The notes below the pieces were generated by a model. That model had not been told where the DNA came from. It was given only the letters and a program-made list of their open reading frames with translations, and ran no database searches. Both the position numbers and the translations under genes were made by a program. From Bacteroidaceae bacterium (GTDB taxonomy: Bacteria > Bacteroidota > Bacteroidia > Bacteroidales > Bacteroidaceae), in the NCBI GenBank assembly GCA_017622495.1, contig JAGAQY010000043.1, positions 1 through 44,334 of the forward strand: 44,334 nucleotides of DNA, written 5' to 3'. Shown here piece by piece: positions 32,569-41,635 of the stretch (positions within the stretch are counted from its first letter, which is position 1; each line of letters opens with the position of its first letter).

Positions 32569-34989
32569 ATGCGAATATTACTTACCCTCCTCGTCAGCCT
32601 CATAGGCCTCAGTGCCTCGGCTCAAGTATCGTTCGGCCAAGCCGACAAGTTCAACACTGGGTGGCGCTTCATCCTCCGTGATGACAGTGCAGCCAGCAAG
32701 CCCGACTACGACGACAGCCGCTGGCGCCCCATGGAGCTGCCCCACGACTGGAGCGTGGAGAGCGCTCCCTCGCAGGAGCTGGCCAGCTGCACAGGTTACC
32801 TGCCCGGAGGCATAGGATGGTATCGCAAGACCTTCACTGTGGGCGACGATGCCGCCCGCCACTACATCTACTTCGAGGGCGTGTATAACCGTAGCGACGT
32901 ATACCTCAACGGTCACCACCTGGGTCACCGCCCCAACGGATACGTATCGTTCATGTATGACCTTACACCTTATTTAAATAAGAGTGGCGACAATGTCATC
33001 GCCGTGCGCGTCGACCACAGCCGCTATGCCGACTCGCGCTGGTACACCGGCTCGGGCATCTACCGCGACGTCTACCTCATCAGCGCCCCCGACGTGCACC
33101 TCTCGCAGTGGGGCGTGGCCTACCGCGCCAGCAAGCTCACCGACCGCAGCGCCACCATCGAGGTCGACGTGGCTGTAGACAACCACACCACGCAGGCACA
33201 GAAGGTGCAGGCACGCATCACGATGCTCGACGCCGAAGGCAAGAAGGTAGCCTCAACGACAAAAAATGCAAACATTGAAGGAAATACTTTCAATTCTCAA
33301 TTTTCAATTTTCAATTTAAAAATCTCGAACCCTCACCGCTGGAACCTCGACGACCCCTACCTCTACACCCTGCAGGTGGAGCTCCTTGCCGACGGTAAGG
33401 TGATAGGCCATACCGAGGTGCGTGCCGGCTTGCGCACCCTCGACTTCAGTGCCGACAAGGGCTTTGCCCTCAACGGACAGAACATGAAGGTCAAGGGCGT
33501 ATGCCTCCACCACGATGCCGGTGTGCTGGGTGCCGTAGTGCCTCCCGAGGTATGGCGCCGCCGCCTCGAGTCGCTCAAGGCCATGGGAGCCAATGCCATC
33601 CGCATGAGCCACAATCCGCAAGCCCCCATCGTGTATGACCTGTGCGACGAGCTGGGTCTGCTCATCATGGACGAGGGCAGCGACGAGTGGGAGTTTCCCA
33701 AGCGCAAGTGGATAAAGGGCTGGAACAAGGGCGAGCCCGGCTTTGAGGGCACGGCCGACTTCTTCGAGGAGTGGATAGAGCGCGACATCACCGACATCGT
33801 GCGCCGCGACCGCAATCACCCCAGCGTGTTCCTCTGGAGCGTGGGCAATGAGGTAGACTACCCCAACGACCCCTACTCACACCCCGTGCTCGACGGCAGC
33901 AGCATCAGCCAGCCCATGTTTGGCGGCTACGACCCCAAGCGTCCGCATGCCGAGCGCATAGGCAAGATAGCCAAGCGCCTGGCAGCCTGCATCCGCGCCA
34001 TTGACTCCTCACGCCCCGTCACGGGAGCTTTGGCAGGTGTGGTCATGAGCAATGAGACCGAGTACCCCGAAGCCGTCGACGTGGTAGGCTACAACTACAC
34101 CGAGGACCGCTACGACACCGACCACAAGAAATACCCCGAGCGCATCATCTATGGCAGCGAGACCCGCAGCGACTTCGGTGCCTGGAAAGCCGTGCGCGAC
34201 AAGGAACACATCTTCGGCCAGTTCATCTGGACGGGCACCGACTACCTCGGCGAGTCAGGCGCATGGCCCTCACGCGGCCTCCACACCGGTCTGCTCAACT
34301 TTGCCAACTATCCCAAGGGCCGCGGCAAGTTCCGCGAGGCCCACTGGAGCGACAAGCCCATGATCTACATCGGTACCTACCGCACTGGCCGTGGCCGTTG
34401 GGGCAACCAGCTCTCCATCGATGCCGGTGATACGTGGAACTACCGCGACGGACAGCGTGTGCGCGTGGTATGCTACACCAATACCGCCAAGGCACAGCTC
34501 AAGCTCAATGGCGAGGTCATCGGCGAGATGCACCCCTACGACGACAACAGCGGCATGATACATTGGGACGTAGAGTACCGTCCCGGCACCCTCACCGCCG
34601 AGGGCTTCGATGCTGAGGGCAACCTGCAGGCCACCTATGCCATCACCACCAGCGATCGTCCCTACCAGCTTCGCGCCACACTGCTCGAGCCCGAGGTGTC
34701 GGCTGCCGGAGGCACCGCACAGGTGCTCGTGGAGGTGCTCGATGAGCAGGGCACCATCGTGAAGCTGGCCGACAACATGATCTCTTGCCAGGTCGAGGGA
34801 CCTGCCCGCCTGCTGGGCCTCGAGAACTCCGACAACAGCGACATGAGCCACCCCAAGGCACGCCAGCGCCGCGCCTTCCAGGGCTACCTCGTAGCCTACG
34901 TGCAAGTCAATGGCGATGCACCCGTGACGCTCACCTTCAGCACTCCGCTTCTCGAGGATGCCACGCTCACCTTCACTCCTGTCAAGTAA
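32569..34989 (+). CDS. Secreted glycoside hydrolase family 2 (beta-galactosidase-like)
   Basis: This 806-residue enzyme has a signal peptide (MRILLTLLVSLIGLSASAQ). The GH2 sugar-binding domain includes WRPMELPHDWSVE and GGIGWYRKTFTVG, with DVYLNGHHLGHRPNGYVSF. The immunoglobulin-like domain follows. The TIM barrel has KGVCLHHDAGVLGAVVPPEV, IRMSHNPQAP, acid/base glutamate in FLWSVGNEVDYP (~427) and probable nucleophile in IIYGSETRSDFG (~530), then FIWTGTDYLGESG. C-terminal beta domains match DUF4982-like and invasin-like modules. It likely acts on beta-galactosides or related sugars in the periplasm. Residues about 243-250 ([11 protein letters not shown]) come from the type A intergenic repeat at 33288-33318, in frame. 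The gene ends before the terminator at 35018. Confidence 0.9.
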   Translation: MRILLTLLVSLIGLSASAQVSFGQADKFNTGWRFILRDDSAASKPDYDDSRWRPMELPHDWSVESAPSQELASCTGYLPGGIGWYRKTFTVGDDAARHYIYFEGVYNRSDVYLNGHHLGHRPNGYVSFMYDLTPYLNKSGDNVIAVRVDHSRYADSRWYTGSGIYRDVYLISAPDVHLSQWGVAYRASKLTDRSATIEVDVAVDNHTTQAQKVQARITMLDAEGKKVASTTKNANIEGNTFNSQFSIFNLKISNPHRWNLDDPYLYTLQVELLADGKVIGHTEVRAGLRTLDFSADKGFALNGQNMKVKGVCLHHDAGVLGAVVPPEVWRRRLESLKAMGANAIRMSHNPQAPIVYDLCDELGLLIMDEGSDEWEFPKRKWIKGWNKGEPGFEGTADFFEEWIERDITDIVRRDRNHPSVFLWSVGNEVDYPNDPYSHPVLDGSSISQPMFGGYDPKRPHAERIGKIAKRLAACIRAIDSSRPVTGALAGVVMSNETEYPEAVDVVGYNYTEDRYDTDHKKYPERIIYGSETRSDFGAWKAVRDKEHIFGQFIWTGTDYLGESGAWPSRGLHTGLLNFANYPKGRGKFREAHWSDKPMIYIGTYRTGRGRWGNQLSIDAGDTWNYRDGQRVRVVCYTNTAKAQLKLNGEVIGEMHPYDDNSGMIHWDVEYRPGTLTAEGFDAEGNLQATYAITTSDRPYQLRATLLEPEVSAAGGTAQVLVEVLDEQGTIVKLADNMISCQVEGPARLLGLENSDNSDMSHPKARQRRAFQGYLVAYVQVNGDAPVTLTFSTPLLEDATLTFTPVK
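33288..33318 (+). repeat. Type A intergenic repeat inside the GH2 gene
   Basis: TTTCAATTCTCAATTTTCAA continuing as TTTTCAATTTA is the same AT-rich repeat seen at 20054-20085, 26989-27036 and 27119-27149. It is read in frame as [11 protein letters not shown] between strands of the second GH2 domain. Confidence 0.75.
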
Positions 34990-35017
34990 GCACACGGGAA
35001 TAGAAGAGACAATACAG

Positions 35018-35060
35018 CAAGCGGGTGCGCCATCGGCGCACCCGCTTGTCTTTCACCTTT
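35018..35060 (+). terminator. Rho-independent terminator of the GH2 gene
   Basis: A perfect 14-bp stem, CAAGCGGGTGCGCC (35018-35031) with GGCGCACCCGCTTG (35035-35048), has a three-base loop and is followed by TCTTTCACCTTTCC. It lies between the convergent GH2 and MerR genes. Confidence 0.8.
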
Positions 35061-35064
35061 CCCC

Positions 35065-35430
35065 TCAGAGGATGTTGCTCTCCCCCTCGGGCACGATATA
35101 CAGTTCGTCCAGTTTCATGAGTATCTCCTCCAGTTCGCTGCGCACCCCCTTGAGTCGCTCGGCGATATCCTGCCTGTTCACCACCTGGCTCTTGCTCGTC
35201 TTCAGGCGTTTACGGGCAGCCTTTACGGTGAGTCCCTGCTCCTTCACGAGGTGATGTATGAGCCTCACCAGCTCAATGTCCTCCTTCGTGTATTGTCGCA
35301 CGCCTGTAGCCGTCTTCTTGGGGCGTAGCGATGGTATCTCCCTCTCCCAGAATCGCAGGGTCGACTCGGCCACACCAATCTTCTCGGCCACCTCGCGTAT
35401 ACTATAGTATAATTTCAGGTCTTTGTCCAT
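35065..35430 (-). CDS. MerR-family transcriptional regulator
   Basis: This 121-residue protein has a winged helix-turn-helix: YYSIREVAEKIGVAESTLRF followed by WEREIPSLRPKKTATGVRQY at about 7-46. A second helical segment follows (DIELVRLIHHLVKEQGLTVK), then a coiled-coil tail that includes QDIAERLKGVRSELEEILMK. No metal-binding cysteines are present, so it is not a mercury-type sensor. Members of this short MerR branch are widespread in Bacteroidetes and often lie beside an M23 peptidase and alaS, as here. Its target is not visible; a TAACTTGG-like box lies just upstream on the minus strand. It convergently faces the GH2 gene. Confidence 0.88.
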   Translation of the reverse strand: MDKDLKLYYSIREVAEKIGVAESTLRFWEREIPSLRPKKTATGVRQYTKEDIELVRLIHHLVKEQGLTVKAARKRLKTSKSQVVNRQDIAERLKGVRSELEEILMKLDELYIVPEGESNIL

Positions 35431-35522
35431 TACTGCTTGCGCTGTGTGCTTAATTCCAAGTTATGAGTCACCATCCTCGTCTGTTGTCCGTAAGTGACTT
35501 CGCTACCGAGTCTGTCACCCAC

Positions 35523-36494
35523 TTAATCCAGCACCTTGCCATGGTTCTCGGCCATGCGTATCATCTCGTCATATTGGTCGGCATCAAGGTCCATGAAATA
35601 GTAGTTTGCCGGGTTCACAGGCCTTCCTCGCTGCAGCACCTCGTAGTGCACATGAGGTCCTGTGCTGCGTCCGCTGTTGCCCGATAGGGCTATGGTTTCT
35701 CCACGCACCACCTTTTGTCCGCGCTTCACGTTGAAGCTCTTCAGGTGTGCATAGCGTGTCTCATATCCGTATCCATGGTCCAGAGTCACCACATATCCAT
35801 ATCCGCGTTCCCACTTGGCAGTCTTCACCACGCCGTCGGCCGTGGCATATACCGGTGTGCCTATGTCGCATGAGAAGTCCATGCCGTCGTGGAATATGCG
35901 TGTCTGATATATTGGATGTATTCGGTATCCATATCCCGAAGCCGTGCGCTTGAGGTCCTTGTTTGACACGGGCTGTATGGCAGGCAGATGCCGTAGCATG
36001 TCTTCGTGGTTCTTGTAAAACTCCACCACCTCGTCAAACGACCTCGACTGCAGGTACAGCTTTCGTGCCAGCATGTCCATCTTCTGTGTGGTAGAGATCA
36101 CCAGTTCGGCATTGTCCATATCCTCCAGTTCCTCGTAGCGGTTGGTGCCCGCATAGTCGGCATTGCGCACGGCATCCGATACGGGCTCGGCCATAAACAT
36201 TACGCGGTACAGGTTGTCGTCGCGCTGGCGTATGTCCTCCATCACCTCCAGTGCCTCGTCAAACCGCTGTGTCAGCACCGTGTATTGGGTCTGCAGGCGT
36301 GCATTCTCGGCTCTCAGGTCCTCGGCGCTCTCGGGAGTACCCAGCATGAGTACCGTGACAAAGTATCCCCCTACGCCCAGCAGCACGAAGAAGAGCGTGT
36401 TGCGCAAGTATGTGAGAAGGCGGCTGCGCATGTTGGGATACACGCGGTCATACGTCTTGGTTTTGTCATTATACTTGTAGTAAACGTTTCTCAT
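35523..36494 (-). CDS. M23 family metallopeptidase, membrane-anchored
   Basis: This 323-residue protein has a short cytoplasmic start, one membrane segment (NTLFFVLLGVGGYFVTVLM at about 32-50), a coiled coil (AEDLRAENARLQTQYTVLTQ), and a C-terminal LytM/M23 domain. The zinc ligands and catalytic residues are in IFHDGMDFSC (~203, H-x3-D) and GPHVHYEVLQ (~282, H-x-H). The SGYGYRIHPIYQTR lead-in is typical. It should cut or regulate peptidoglycan peptide crosslinks in the periplasm. Its ATG region has a good consensus promoter shared in overlap with the alaS promoter, on the opposite strand. The MerR gene lies 92 bases downstream. Confidence 0.92.
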   Translation of the reverse strand: MRNVYYKYNDKTKTYDRVYPNMRSRLLTYLRNTLFFVLLGVGGYFVTVLMLGTPESAEDLRAENARLQTQYTVLTQRFDEALEVMEDIRQRDDNLYRVMFMAEPVSDAVRNADYAGTNRYEELEDMDNAELVISTTQKMDMLARKLYLQSRSFDEVVEFYKNHEDMLRHLPAIQPVSNKDLKRTASGYGYRIHPIYQTRIFHDGMDFSCDIGTPVYATADGVVKTAKWERGYGYVVTLDHGYGYETRYAHLKSFNVKRGQKVVRGETIALSGNSGRSTGPHVHYEVLQRGRPVNPANYYFMDLDADQYDEMIRMAENHGKVLD

Positions 36495-36562
36495 CGTCCG
36501 TTTAGGTGCTCATGGTACGTTTTTGTGACCATGAAATTGAAAATTTTACCTGTTTCGTAGGG

Positions 36563-36594
36563 CAAAAGTACGAAAACGTGCGTATCTTTGCAAA
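36563..36594. promoter_or_regulatory. Overlapping divergent promoters of the M23 gene and alaS
   Basis: Minus strand: TTTG (36594-36591), 20 bases, TACTTTTG (36570-36563), a full consensus for the M23 gene. Plus strand: TATCTTTG (36583-36590) fits the downstream box for alaS. The two boxes are within 12 bases of each other, so polymerases would compete for this site. Confidence 0.75.
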
Positions 36595-36636
36595 CTATTT
36601 GGCAGAATATTATAAATAATTAGATATTACACAGCT

Positions 36637-39255
36637 ATGTTGACAGCAAAGGAAATCAGAGAATCATTCAAATCCTTTTTCGAGAGCAAGGGTCATCAGA
36701 TTGTATCCTCGGCTCCTATGGTGGTCAAGGACGACCCCACACTGATGTTTACCAACGCCGGCATGAACCAGTTCAAGGACATCATCCTGGGCAATGCCGC
36801 AGCCAAGTATAAGCGTGTGGCCGACTCGCAGAAGTGCCTCCGCGTGAGCGGCAAGCACAACGACCTCGAAGAGGTGGGTCACGATACCTATCACCACACC
36901 ATGTTTGAGATGTTGGGCAACTGGTCGTTTGGCGACTACTTCAAGCAGGAGGCCATCGACTGGGCATGGGAGTACCTCGTTGATGTGCTCAAGCTCGACC
37001 CCAAGAACCTCTACGCCACCGTCTTCGAGGGCAGCAAGGAGGAGGGCTTGAGCCGCGACGATGAGGCAGCAGCCATCTGGGAGCGTCACCTGCCCAAGGA
37101 CCACATCATCAACGGCAACAAGAAGGACAACTTCTGGGAGATGGGCGACACAGGCCCCTGCGGTCCCTGCTCAGAGATCCACATCGACCTCCGCTCCGAG
37201 GAGGAGAAGGCTGCCGTACCCGGTGTGCAGCTCGTCAACCACGACCACCCTCAAGTAATCGAGATATGGAACCTCGTGTTCATGCAATACAACCGCAAGG
37301 CCGACGGTAGCCTCGAAGGGCTCCCCGCCAAGGTTATCGACACCGGTATGGGCTTCGAGCGCCTCTGCATGGCGCTGCAGGGCAAGACGTCAAACTACGA
37401 CACCGACGTGTTCCAGCCCATCATCAAGGTCATCGCAGCCATGTCCGGCAAGGTATATGGCGACGATGCCAAGAACGATGTTGCCATGCGCGTCATCGCC
37501 GACCACATCCGCACCATCGCCTTCTCCATCACCGACGGCCAGCTCCCCTCCAATGCCAAGGCCGGCTACGTCATCCGCCGCATCCTGCGCCGTGCCGTAC
37601 GCTACGCCTACACCTTCCTCGGGCAGAAGCAAGCCTTCATGTACCGCCTGCTTCCCGTACTCATCGAGAGCATGGGCGACGCCTACCCCGAGCTCAAGGC
37701 ACAGCAGACCCTCATCGAGAAGGTCATCAAGGAGGAGGAAGAGTCGTTCCTGCGCACACTCGACACCGGTATCCGCCTGCTCGACAAGGTCATTGCCGAT
37801 GCCCGCACCGCCGGCAAGCAGGAGATCAGCGGCGTAGATGCCTTCACCCTGTACGATACCTACGGCTTCCCGCTCGACCTCACCGAGCTCATCCTCCGCG
37901 AGAACGGCATGACCGTGTGCCTCGCCGAGTTCACCGCCGAGATGGACAAGCAGAAGGCCCGTGCCCGCAACGCCGCTGCCGTCGACCTGGGCGACTGGGT
38001 AGTCCTCACCGAGGGCGAGAGCGAGTTTGTAGGCTACGACTTCACCGAGCACGATGCCCGCATCCTGCGCTACCGTAAGGTGACACAGAAGAAGCAGGAG
38101 CTCTATCAGATTGTCCTCGACAAGACCCCCTTCTATGCCGAGAGCGGTGGTCAGGTGGGCGATACTGGAGCCATCGTGAGCGAATACGAGACCATCGACA
38201 TCATCGACACCAAGAAGGAGAACGGACTCTCCGTACATATCGCGACAAAACTTCCCGAACATCCCGAGGCCGAGTTTATGGCCTGCGTTGACACCGACAA
38301 GCGTGCCGCCTGTGCCGCCAACCACTCGTGCACCCACCTCATCGACGAGGCCCTGCGCGAAGTCCTCGGCACCCACGTGGAGCAGAAGGGTTCGCTCGTC
38401 ACACCCGACTCCTTGCGTTTCGACTTCTCGCACTTCCAGAAGGTCACCGATGAGGAGCTGCGCCAGGTAGAGCACCTCGTCAACGCCAAGATACGCGCCA
38501 ACGTCGAGCTCAACGAATACCGCAACCTGCCCATCGAGAAGGCCCGCGAGTTGGGCGCCATCGCCCTCTTCGGCGAGAAGTACGGCGACCACGTACGCGT
38601 AGTGCAGTTCGGCAACTCCATCGAGTTCTGCGGCGGTACCCACGTGAGCGCCACAGGTAAGATCGGTATGGTCAAGATCGTCAGCGAGAGCAGCATTGCT
38701 GCCGGTGTACGCCGTATCGAGGCCATCACCGGAGCCAAGGTAGAGGAGATGCTCGACCGCCTGCAGGATGGCATGGGCGAGATACGCCAGCTCTTCCACA
38801 ACGCCCCCGACCTCAAGGGCACCCTCGTGAAGTTCATCGCCGAGCACGACGACCTCAAGCGACAGATCGAGGAGTTCATGAAGGAGCGTGCCGCATCGCT
38901 CAAGGCCGAGCTCGTGGAGAAGATGGCTTGCGTAAATGGCATCAACGTCATCAAGGCCGTAGTGCCCATGCCTGCCGATGCCGTGAAGAACATCGTGTTC
39001 CAGCTCCGTGGCGAGAAACCCGAGAACCTCCTCGTGGTCATCGGCAGCGTCGATAGCGACAAGCCCCTGCTCACCGTATCGGCCAGCGAAGACCTCACCG
39101 CCAAGGGCATCAATGCCGGACAGCTCGTGCGCGAGGCAGCCAAGCTCATCCAGGGCGGCGGCGGCGGACAGGCCCACTTCGCCACCGCAGGTGGCAAGAA
39201 CCCCGACGGCATCATCAGCGCTGTCGACAAGGTAGTAGAGCTCGCTACAGCATAG
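36637..39255 (+). CDS. alaS: Alanyl-tRNA synthetase
   Basis: This 872-residue class II synthetase is full length. It begins [20 protein letters not shown] and has [39 protein letters not shown] and the motif-3 region with [20 protein letters not shown]. The editing domain has HxxxH in [14 protein letters not shown] (~562-566) and C/H in [13 protein letters not shown] (~664-668). The C-terminal C-Ala region ends [19 protein letters not shown]. It charges tRNA-Ala and edits misacylated Gly/Ser. A terminator follows at 39279-39310. The divergent promoter region upstream is shared with the M23 gene. Confidence 0.98.
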   Translation: MLTAKEIRESFKSFFESKGHQIVSSAPMVVKDDPTLMFTNAGMNQFKDIILGNAAAKYKRVADSQKCLRVSGKHNDLEEVGHDTYHHTMFEMLGNWSFGDYFKQEAIDWAWEYLVDVLKLDPKNLYATVFEGSKEEGLSRDDEAAAIWERHLPKDHIINGNKKDNFWEMGDTGPCGPCSEIHIDLRSEEEKAAVPGVQLVNHDHPQVIEIWNLVFMQYNRKADGSLEGLPAKVIDTGMGFERLCMALQGKTSNYDTDVFQPIIKVIAAMSGKVYGDDAKNDVAMRVIADHIRTIAFSITDGQLPSNAKAGYVIRRILRRAVRYAYTFLGQKQAFMYRLLPVLIESMGDAYPELKAQQTLIEKVIKEEEESFLRTLDTGIRLLDKVIADARTAGKQEISGVDAFTLYDTYGFPLDLTELILRENGMTVCLAEFTAEMDKQKARARNAAAVDLGDWVVLTEGESEFVGYDFTEHDARILRYRKVTQKKQELYQIVLDKTPFYAESGGQVGDTGAIVSEYETIDIIDTKKENGLSVHIATKLPEHPEAEFMACVDTDKRAACAANHSCTHLIDEALREVLGTHVEQKGSLVTPDSLRFDFSHFQKVTDEELRQVEHLVNAKIRANVELNEYRNLPIEKARELGAIALFGEKYGDHVRVVQFGNSIEFCGGTHVSATGKIGMVKIVSESSIAAGVRRIEAITGAKVEEMLDRLQDGMGEIRQLFHNAPDLKGTLVKFIAEHDDLKRQIEEFMKERAASLKAELVEKMACVNGINVIKAVVPMPADAVKNIVFQLRGEKPENLLVVIGSVDSDKPLLTVSASEDLTAKGINAGQLVREAAKLIQGGGGGQAHFATAGGKNPDGIISAVDKVVELATA

Positions 39256-39278
39256 GGCCACAGTGCAAAAAAAATAGG

Positions 39279-39316
39279 AAAGCCTTCTCCACACGGGAGA
39301 AGGCTTTTTGTTTTTG
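39279..39316 (+). terminator. Rho-independent terminator of alaS
   Basis: AAAGCCTTCTCC (39279-39290) pairs with GGAGAAGGCTTT (39296-39307) across a short loop, followed by TTGTTTTTGG. It overlaps the upstream box of the next gene's promoter. Confidence 0.88.
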
Positions 39317-39344
39317 GCGATTCGGAAAAATATTCCTACTTTTG
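39313..39344 (+). promoter_or_regulatory. Promoter of the second TPR-membrane regulator
   Basis: TTTG (39313-39316) and TACTTTTG (39337-39344) are separated by 20 bases, a full match to the Bacteroidetes consensus. The upstream box lies inside the T-run of the alaS terminator. Confidence 0.8.
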
Positions 39345-39372
39345 TAATACAACTATTGAGAGACACATCCCC

Positions 39373-41091
39373 ATGAAGTTCCGCACAGTGATATACACCC
39401 TCCTTCTTGCCACCCTCTGCATGGGGTGTGGCGGGCACCTTTCCATGCATGAGCTGGAGCATCTTGAGGCGCGGATGAACGTTGCGCCGGACTCGGTGCT
39501 GGCGGTGCTCACCGCTGCCGACATGCCGCGGTGTGGCGAGCGTCGTGCGCTCTATGCGCTGCTTACCGTGCAGGCGCAGGACAAGAGCTATGTCGATGTG
39601 GCGGACGATTCGCTCATTAGTGTGGCTACGCGCTACTATGACCGCAAAGGCTTGCCGCTCCGTCGTCTGCAGGCTTTCTACTACCATGGGCGTGTATATG
39701 CCAATGCAGGTCTTCATCATGAAGCCATGACCGCCTACACGCGTGCTGAGGAGTTTGTAAACAAGGTGGATGCACCATATCCAGTGGGGTTGCTGTATGC
39801 ACAGATAGGTGTGCTCTATGGTAATGATTATGACTATCCTCAGGCATTGGAGTATATAGATAATGCACTTGTTCATTATGAAAAGTCTGGCAAAGAGCGT
39901 TTGCAATATATTGCCAAGCGTAATATTGGTCAGTGTTATCTGAATATGCTTCAATTCCCTCAGGCAGAACCCTTACTAAAAGAAGTCTTGGAATGGGGCG
40001 AAGCACACAATGATTCCTATATTATAAGTAGTGCACTTGATTTATTACTCTGTTTATATGATGCAACTGCAAATGCTGAAGCTTTAGACTCGCTCATTAT
40101 GCGATATCCTATTGATGTACTTCCTCAAAATGCAGCTACTTACGGAATCATCGCCCATTATTATGCATTAAGGGAAGACAAGGCAGTAGCTGAGGATGCT
40201 TTGGATTATGCTTGGAATATTTGTATTGCTGCAGAAGATAGTATTATGTTATGGCAGAAGAGCTATCAAGTATATAAGGCTCTTGATTCCCCTTATGACG
40301 CCTTGCACAGCCACGAACAATTGCTTGCCCATCAAGATTCCGTGGTGCGCATCACCTTGCAACAACCTCTTATTGCCTCCCAGCGTGACCATTATGAGAC
40401 GCGCCTGAAGGTCGAGGAACTACGCAATCAGCAGCAGCGCTATCTGATGAGAGGTGCGGCAGTGATAGTATTGATGGTGGCTGTGGCATTGGGAATCTAT
40501 ATACGCAACTGTTTTCGCCGTAAGCAGGAGGAACTGAACGAATATATGGAACTGGCCGAAGATTTGCGCCATACATTATACAATAAGGAGGAGTCTATCG
40601 GACGCATCAGTGAGGAATTGCAATTGTCACATGCGCAATTGGATGATTTGAGGGAACGCGTAGATGCGCATGAAGGCTCTGTAGCGCACATGCAAACGCA
40701 GATAACCGAGTTGTTTGGTACATACTCTAGACTACTCAATAACCTGAGTGAAACTTACTATGAGAACCAAGGCTCCAAGTCGGCAATATTTAAGCAGCTT
40801 GATAAAGAAATAAAAAGAATCAGCGAGGGTAATATGATTACCGAACTGGAAGCCATCTTAAATACCAACCTTGATAATATCATGGCTCGCTTGCGTGCCG
40901 AACTGCCCCATTTGAAAGAAAAAGACTACACTTTCCTTACCTATCTTTATGCCCGTTTCTCGGGTAAGACAATAGCCACTTTTATGAGGCTGGAGCGTAA
41001 CCACATCTACCAAATCAAGTACCGCCTGCGCGATGAAATCAAGGCTTCGGATGCACCGAGCAAGGATTTTTTCTTAGATAGCATGCCTTAA
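39373..41091 (+). CDS. TPR-membrane-HTH-like regulator, intact paralogue
   Basis: This 572-residue protein begins MKFRTVIYTLLLATLCMGCG, almost the same signal as the frameshifted gene at 8541, and the N-terminal similarity continues (PDSVLAVLTAADM against PDSALAALQRIDV). TPR-like helices span about 25-350 (AFYYHGRVYANAGLHHEAMT). A membrane segment, GAAVIVLMVAVALGIYIR at about 360-378, is followed by a coiled coil (MELAEDLRHTLYNKEESIGR). The C-terminal about 120 residues (LPHLKEKDYTFLTYLYARF, then SGKTIATFMRLERNHIYQIK) look like a helix-turn-helix DNA-binding module. It is probably a membrane-attached transcription regulator that senses a periplasmic signal through the TPR part. Downstream lie a 63-aa peptide gene and a LRR surface protein, its probable targets. 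The gene becomes AT-rich towards its middle. Confidence 0.8.
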   Translation: MKFRTVIYTLLLATLCMGCGGHLSMHELEHLEARMNVAPDSVLAVLTAADMPRCGERRALYALLTVQAQDKSYVDVADDSLISVATRYYDRKGLPLRRLQAFYYHGRVYANAGLHHEAMTAYTRAEEFVNKVDAPYPVGLLYAQIGVLYGNDYDYPQALEYIDNALVHYEKSGKERLQYIAKRNIGQCYLNMLQFPQAEPLLKEVLEWGEAHNDSYIISSALDLLLCLYDATANAEALDSLIMRYPIDVLPQNAATYGIIAHYYALREDKAVAEDALDYAWNICIAAEDSIMLWQKSYQVYKALDSPYDALHSHEQLLAHQDSVVRITLQQPLIASQRDHYETRLKVEELRNQQQRYLMRGAAVIVLMVAVALGIYIRNCFRRKQEELNEYMELAEDLRHTLYNKEESIGRISEELQLSHAQLDDLRERVDAHEGSVAHMQTQITELFGTYSRLLNNLSETYYENQGSKSAIFKQLDKEIKRISEGNMITELEAILNTNLDNIMARLRAELPHLKEKDYTFLTYLYARFSGKTIATFMRLERNHIYQIKYRLRDEIKASDAPSKDFFLDSMP

Positions 41092-41272
41092 TCATCACAT
41101 AATCAGCATCGTTTGTTTGCTATCTTACTCTGGTAAAATACCTTATTTGTTTGCAGGGTAGGCAAATAGCTGATAATCAATTGAATAAATAATTGTTTAT
41201 TGATTTTATTCTTTCTGTAAGATTTTTGCTTTTCTTACAGCTACTTATATTGTTGTAAATCAGTGTACTTGC
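41092..41272. other. AT-rich gap after the second regulator
   Basis: About 180 bases without an ORF of note. It contains imperfect inverted repeats: AATCAATTGAATAAATAATT with TTTATTGATT (41175-41205), and CTGTAAGA with TCTTACAG (41215-41222 and 41233-41240, 10-base loop). A small RNA is possible but I see no convincing promoter. Confidence 0.4.
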
Positions 41273-41300
41273 AACCGTCTCTGTAAGACGGTTTTTTTTC
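41273..41300 (+). terminator. Rho-independent terminator after the second TPR regulator
   Basis: AACCGTCT (41273-41280) pairs with AGACGGTT (41286-41293) around a five-base loop, followed by a run of six to eight T residues. Confidence 0.85.
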
Positions 41301-41328
41301 ATGCTTTCGCGGATTAGCTTTAACTTTG
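41297..41328 (+). promoter_or_regulatory. Promoter of the 63-residue peptide gene
   Basis: TAACTTTG (41321-41328) matches the downstream box exactly. TTTC (41297-41300) stands 20 bases upstream, one mismatch from TTTG. The ATG is at 41361. Confidence 0.7.
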
Positions 41329-41360
41329 CGGCATACAAAACCTAATAAAACGACAAGATT

Positions 41361-41552
41361 ATGAAACACACATTTAATAGTGTACCGGCTGTATTTTTAC
41401 AGCATACAGAAGGTACTGGACATATAGCACATGTGAAGAGTTGTAATTCTAGTCAAATAGAATTCGGTGGTGAAGATATTCTTGGCAATGGAGGAAGAAT
41501 CAGTGTCGGCGGTGAAAATGGATGGAGAATTGTAGGTGTTCTTCTCAAATAA
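41361..41552 (+). CDS. Small peptide, 63 residues, unknown function
   Basis: The protein begins MKHTFNSVPAVFLQHTEGTG and has a glycine-rich C-terminal half (IEFGGEDILGNGGRISVGG, then ENGWRIVGVLLK). There is no typical signal peptide and no transmembrane segment. Double-glycine pairs at about residues 36-37, 43-44 and 49-50 recall leader-cleavage sites of secreted peptides, but the rest of a leader consensus is not seen. It has one cysteine. The gene has its own promoter and a downstream hairpin, so it is expressed as a short transcript independent of its neighbours. It sits between the TPR regulator and the LRR protein, like the 59-aa peptide in the other regulator locus. I do not recognise a family. 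Confidence 0.6.
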   Translation: MKHTFNSVPAVFLQHTEGTGHIAHVKSCNSSQIEFGGEDILGNGGRISVGGENGWRIVGVLLK

Positions 41553-41562
41553 GATTATATTT

Positions 41563-41592
41563 ATGTGGAAGTTGTTGAGCCAACTTCCACAT
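41563..41592 (+). terminator. Hairpin after the 63-residue peptide gene
   Basis: ATGTGGAAGTTG (41563-41574) pairs perfectly with CAACTTCCACAT (41581-41592) around a six-base loop. Followed by TTATGATT, a weak T-run. The promoter-like TACATTTG (41600-41607) of the next gene lies just after it. Confidence 0.7.
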
Positions 41593-41635
41593 TTATGATT
41601 ACATTTGCAAACGAAAACTAAAATATATCCATATC

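Noticed and set aside
37390..39954. An 854-residue minus-strand open frame opposite alaS
   Set aside because: It is the complement shadow of the GC-rich, codon-biased alaS gene; the predicted peptide is low-complexity and matches no family, while alaS is certain.
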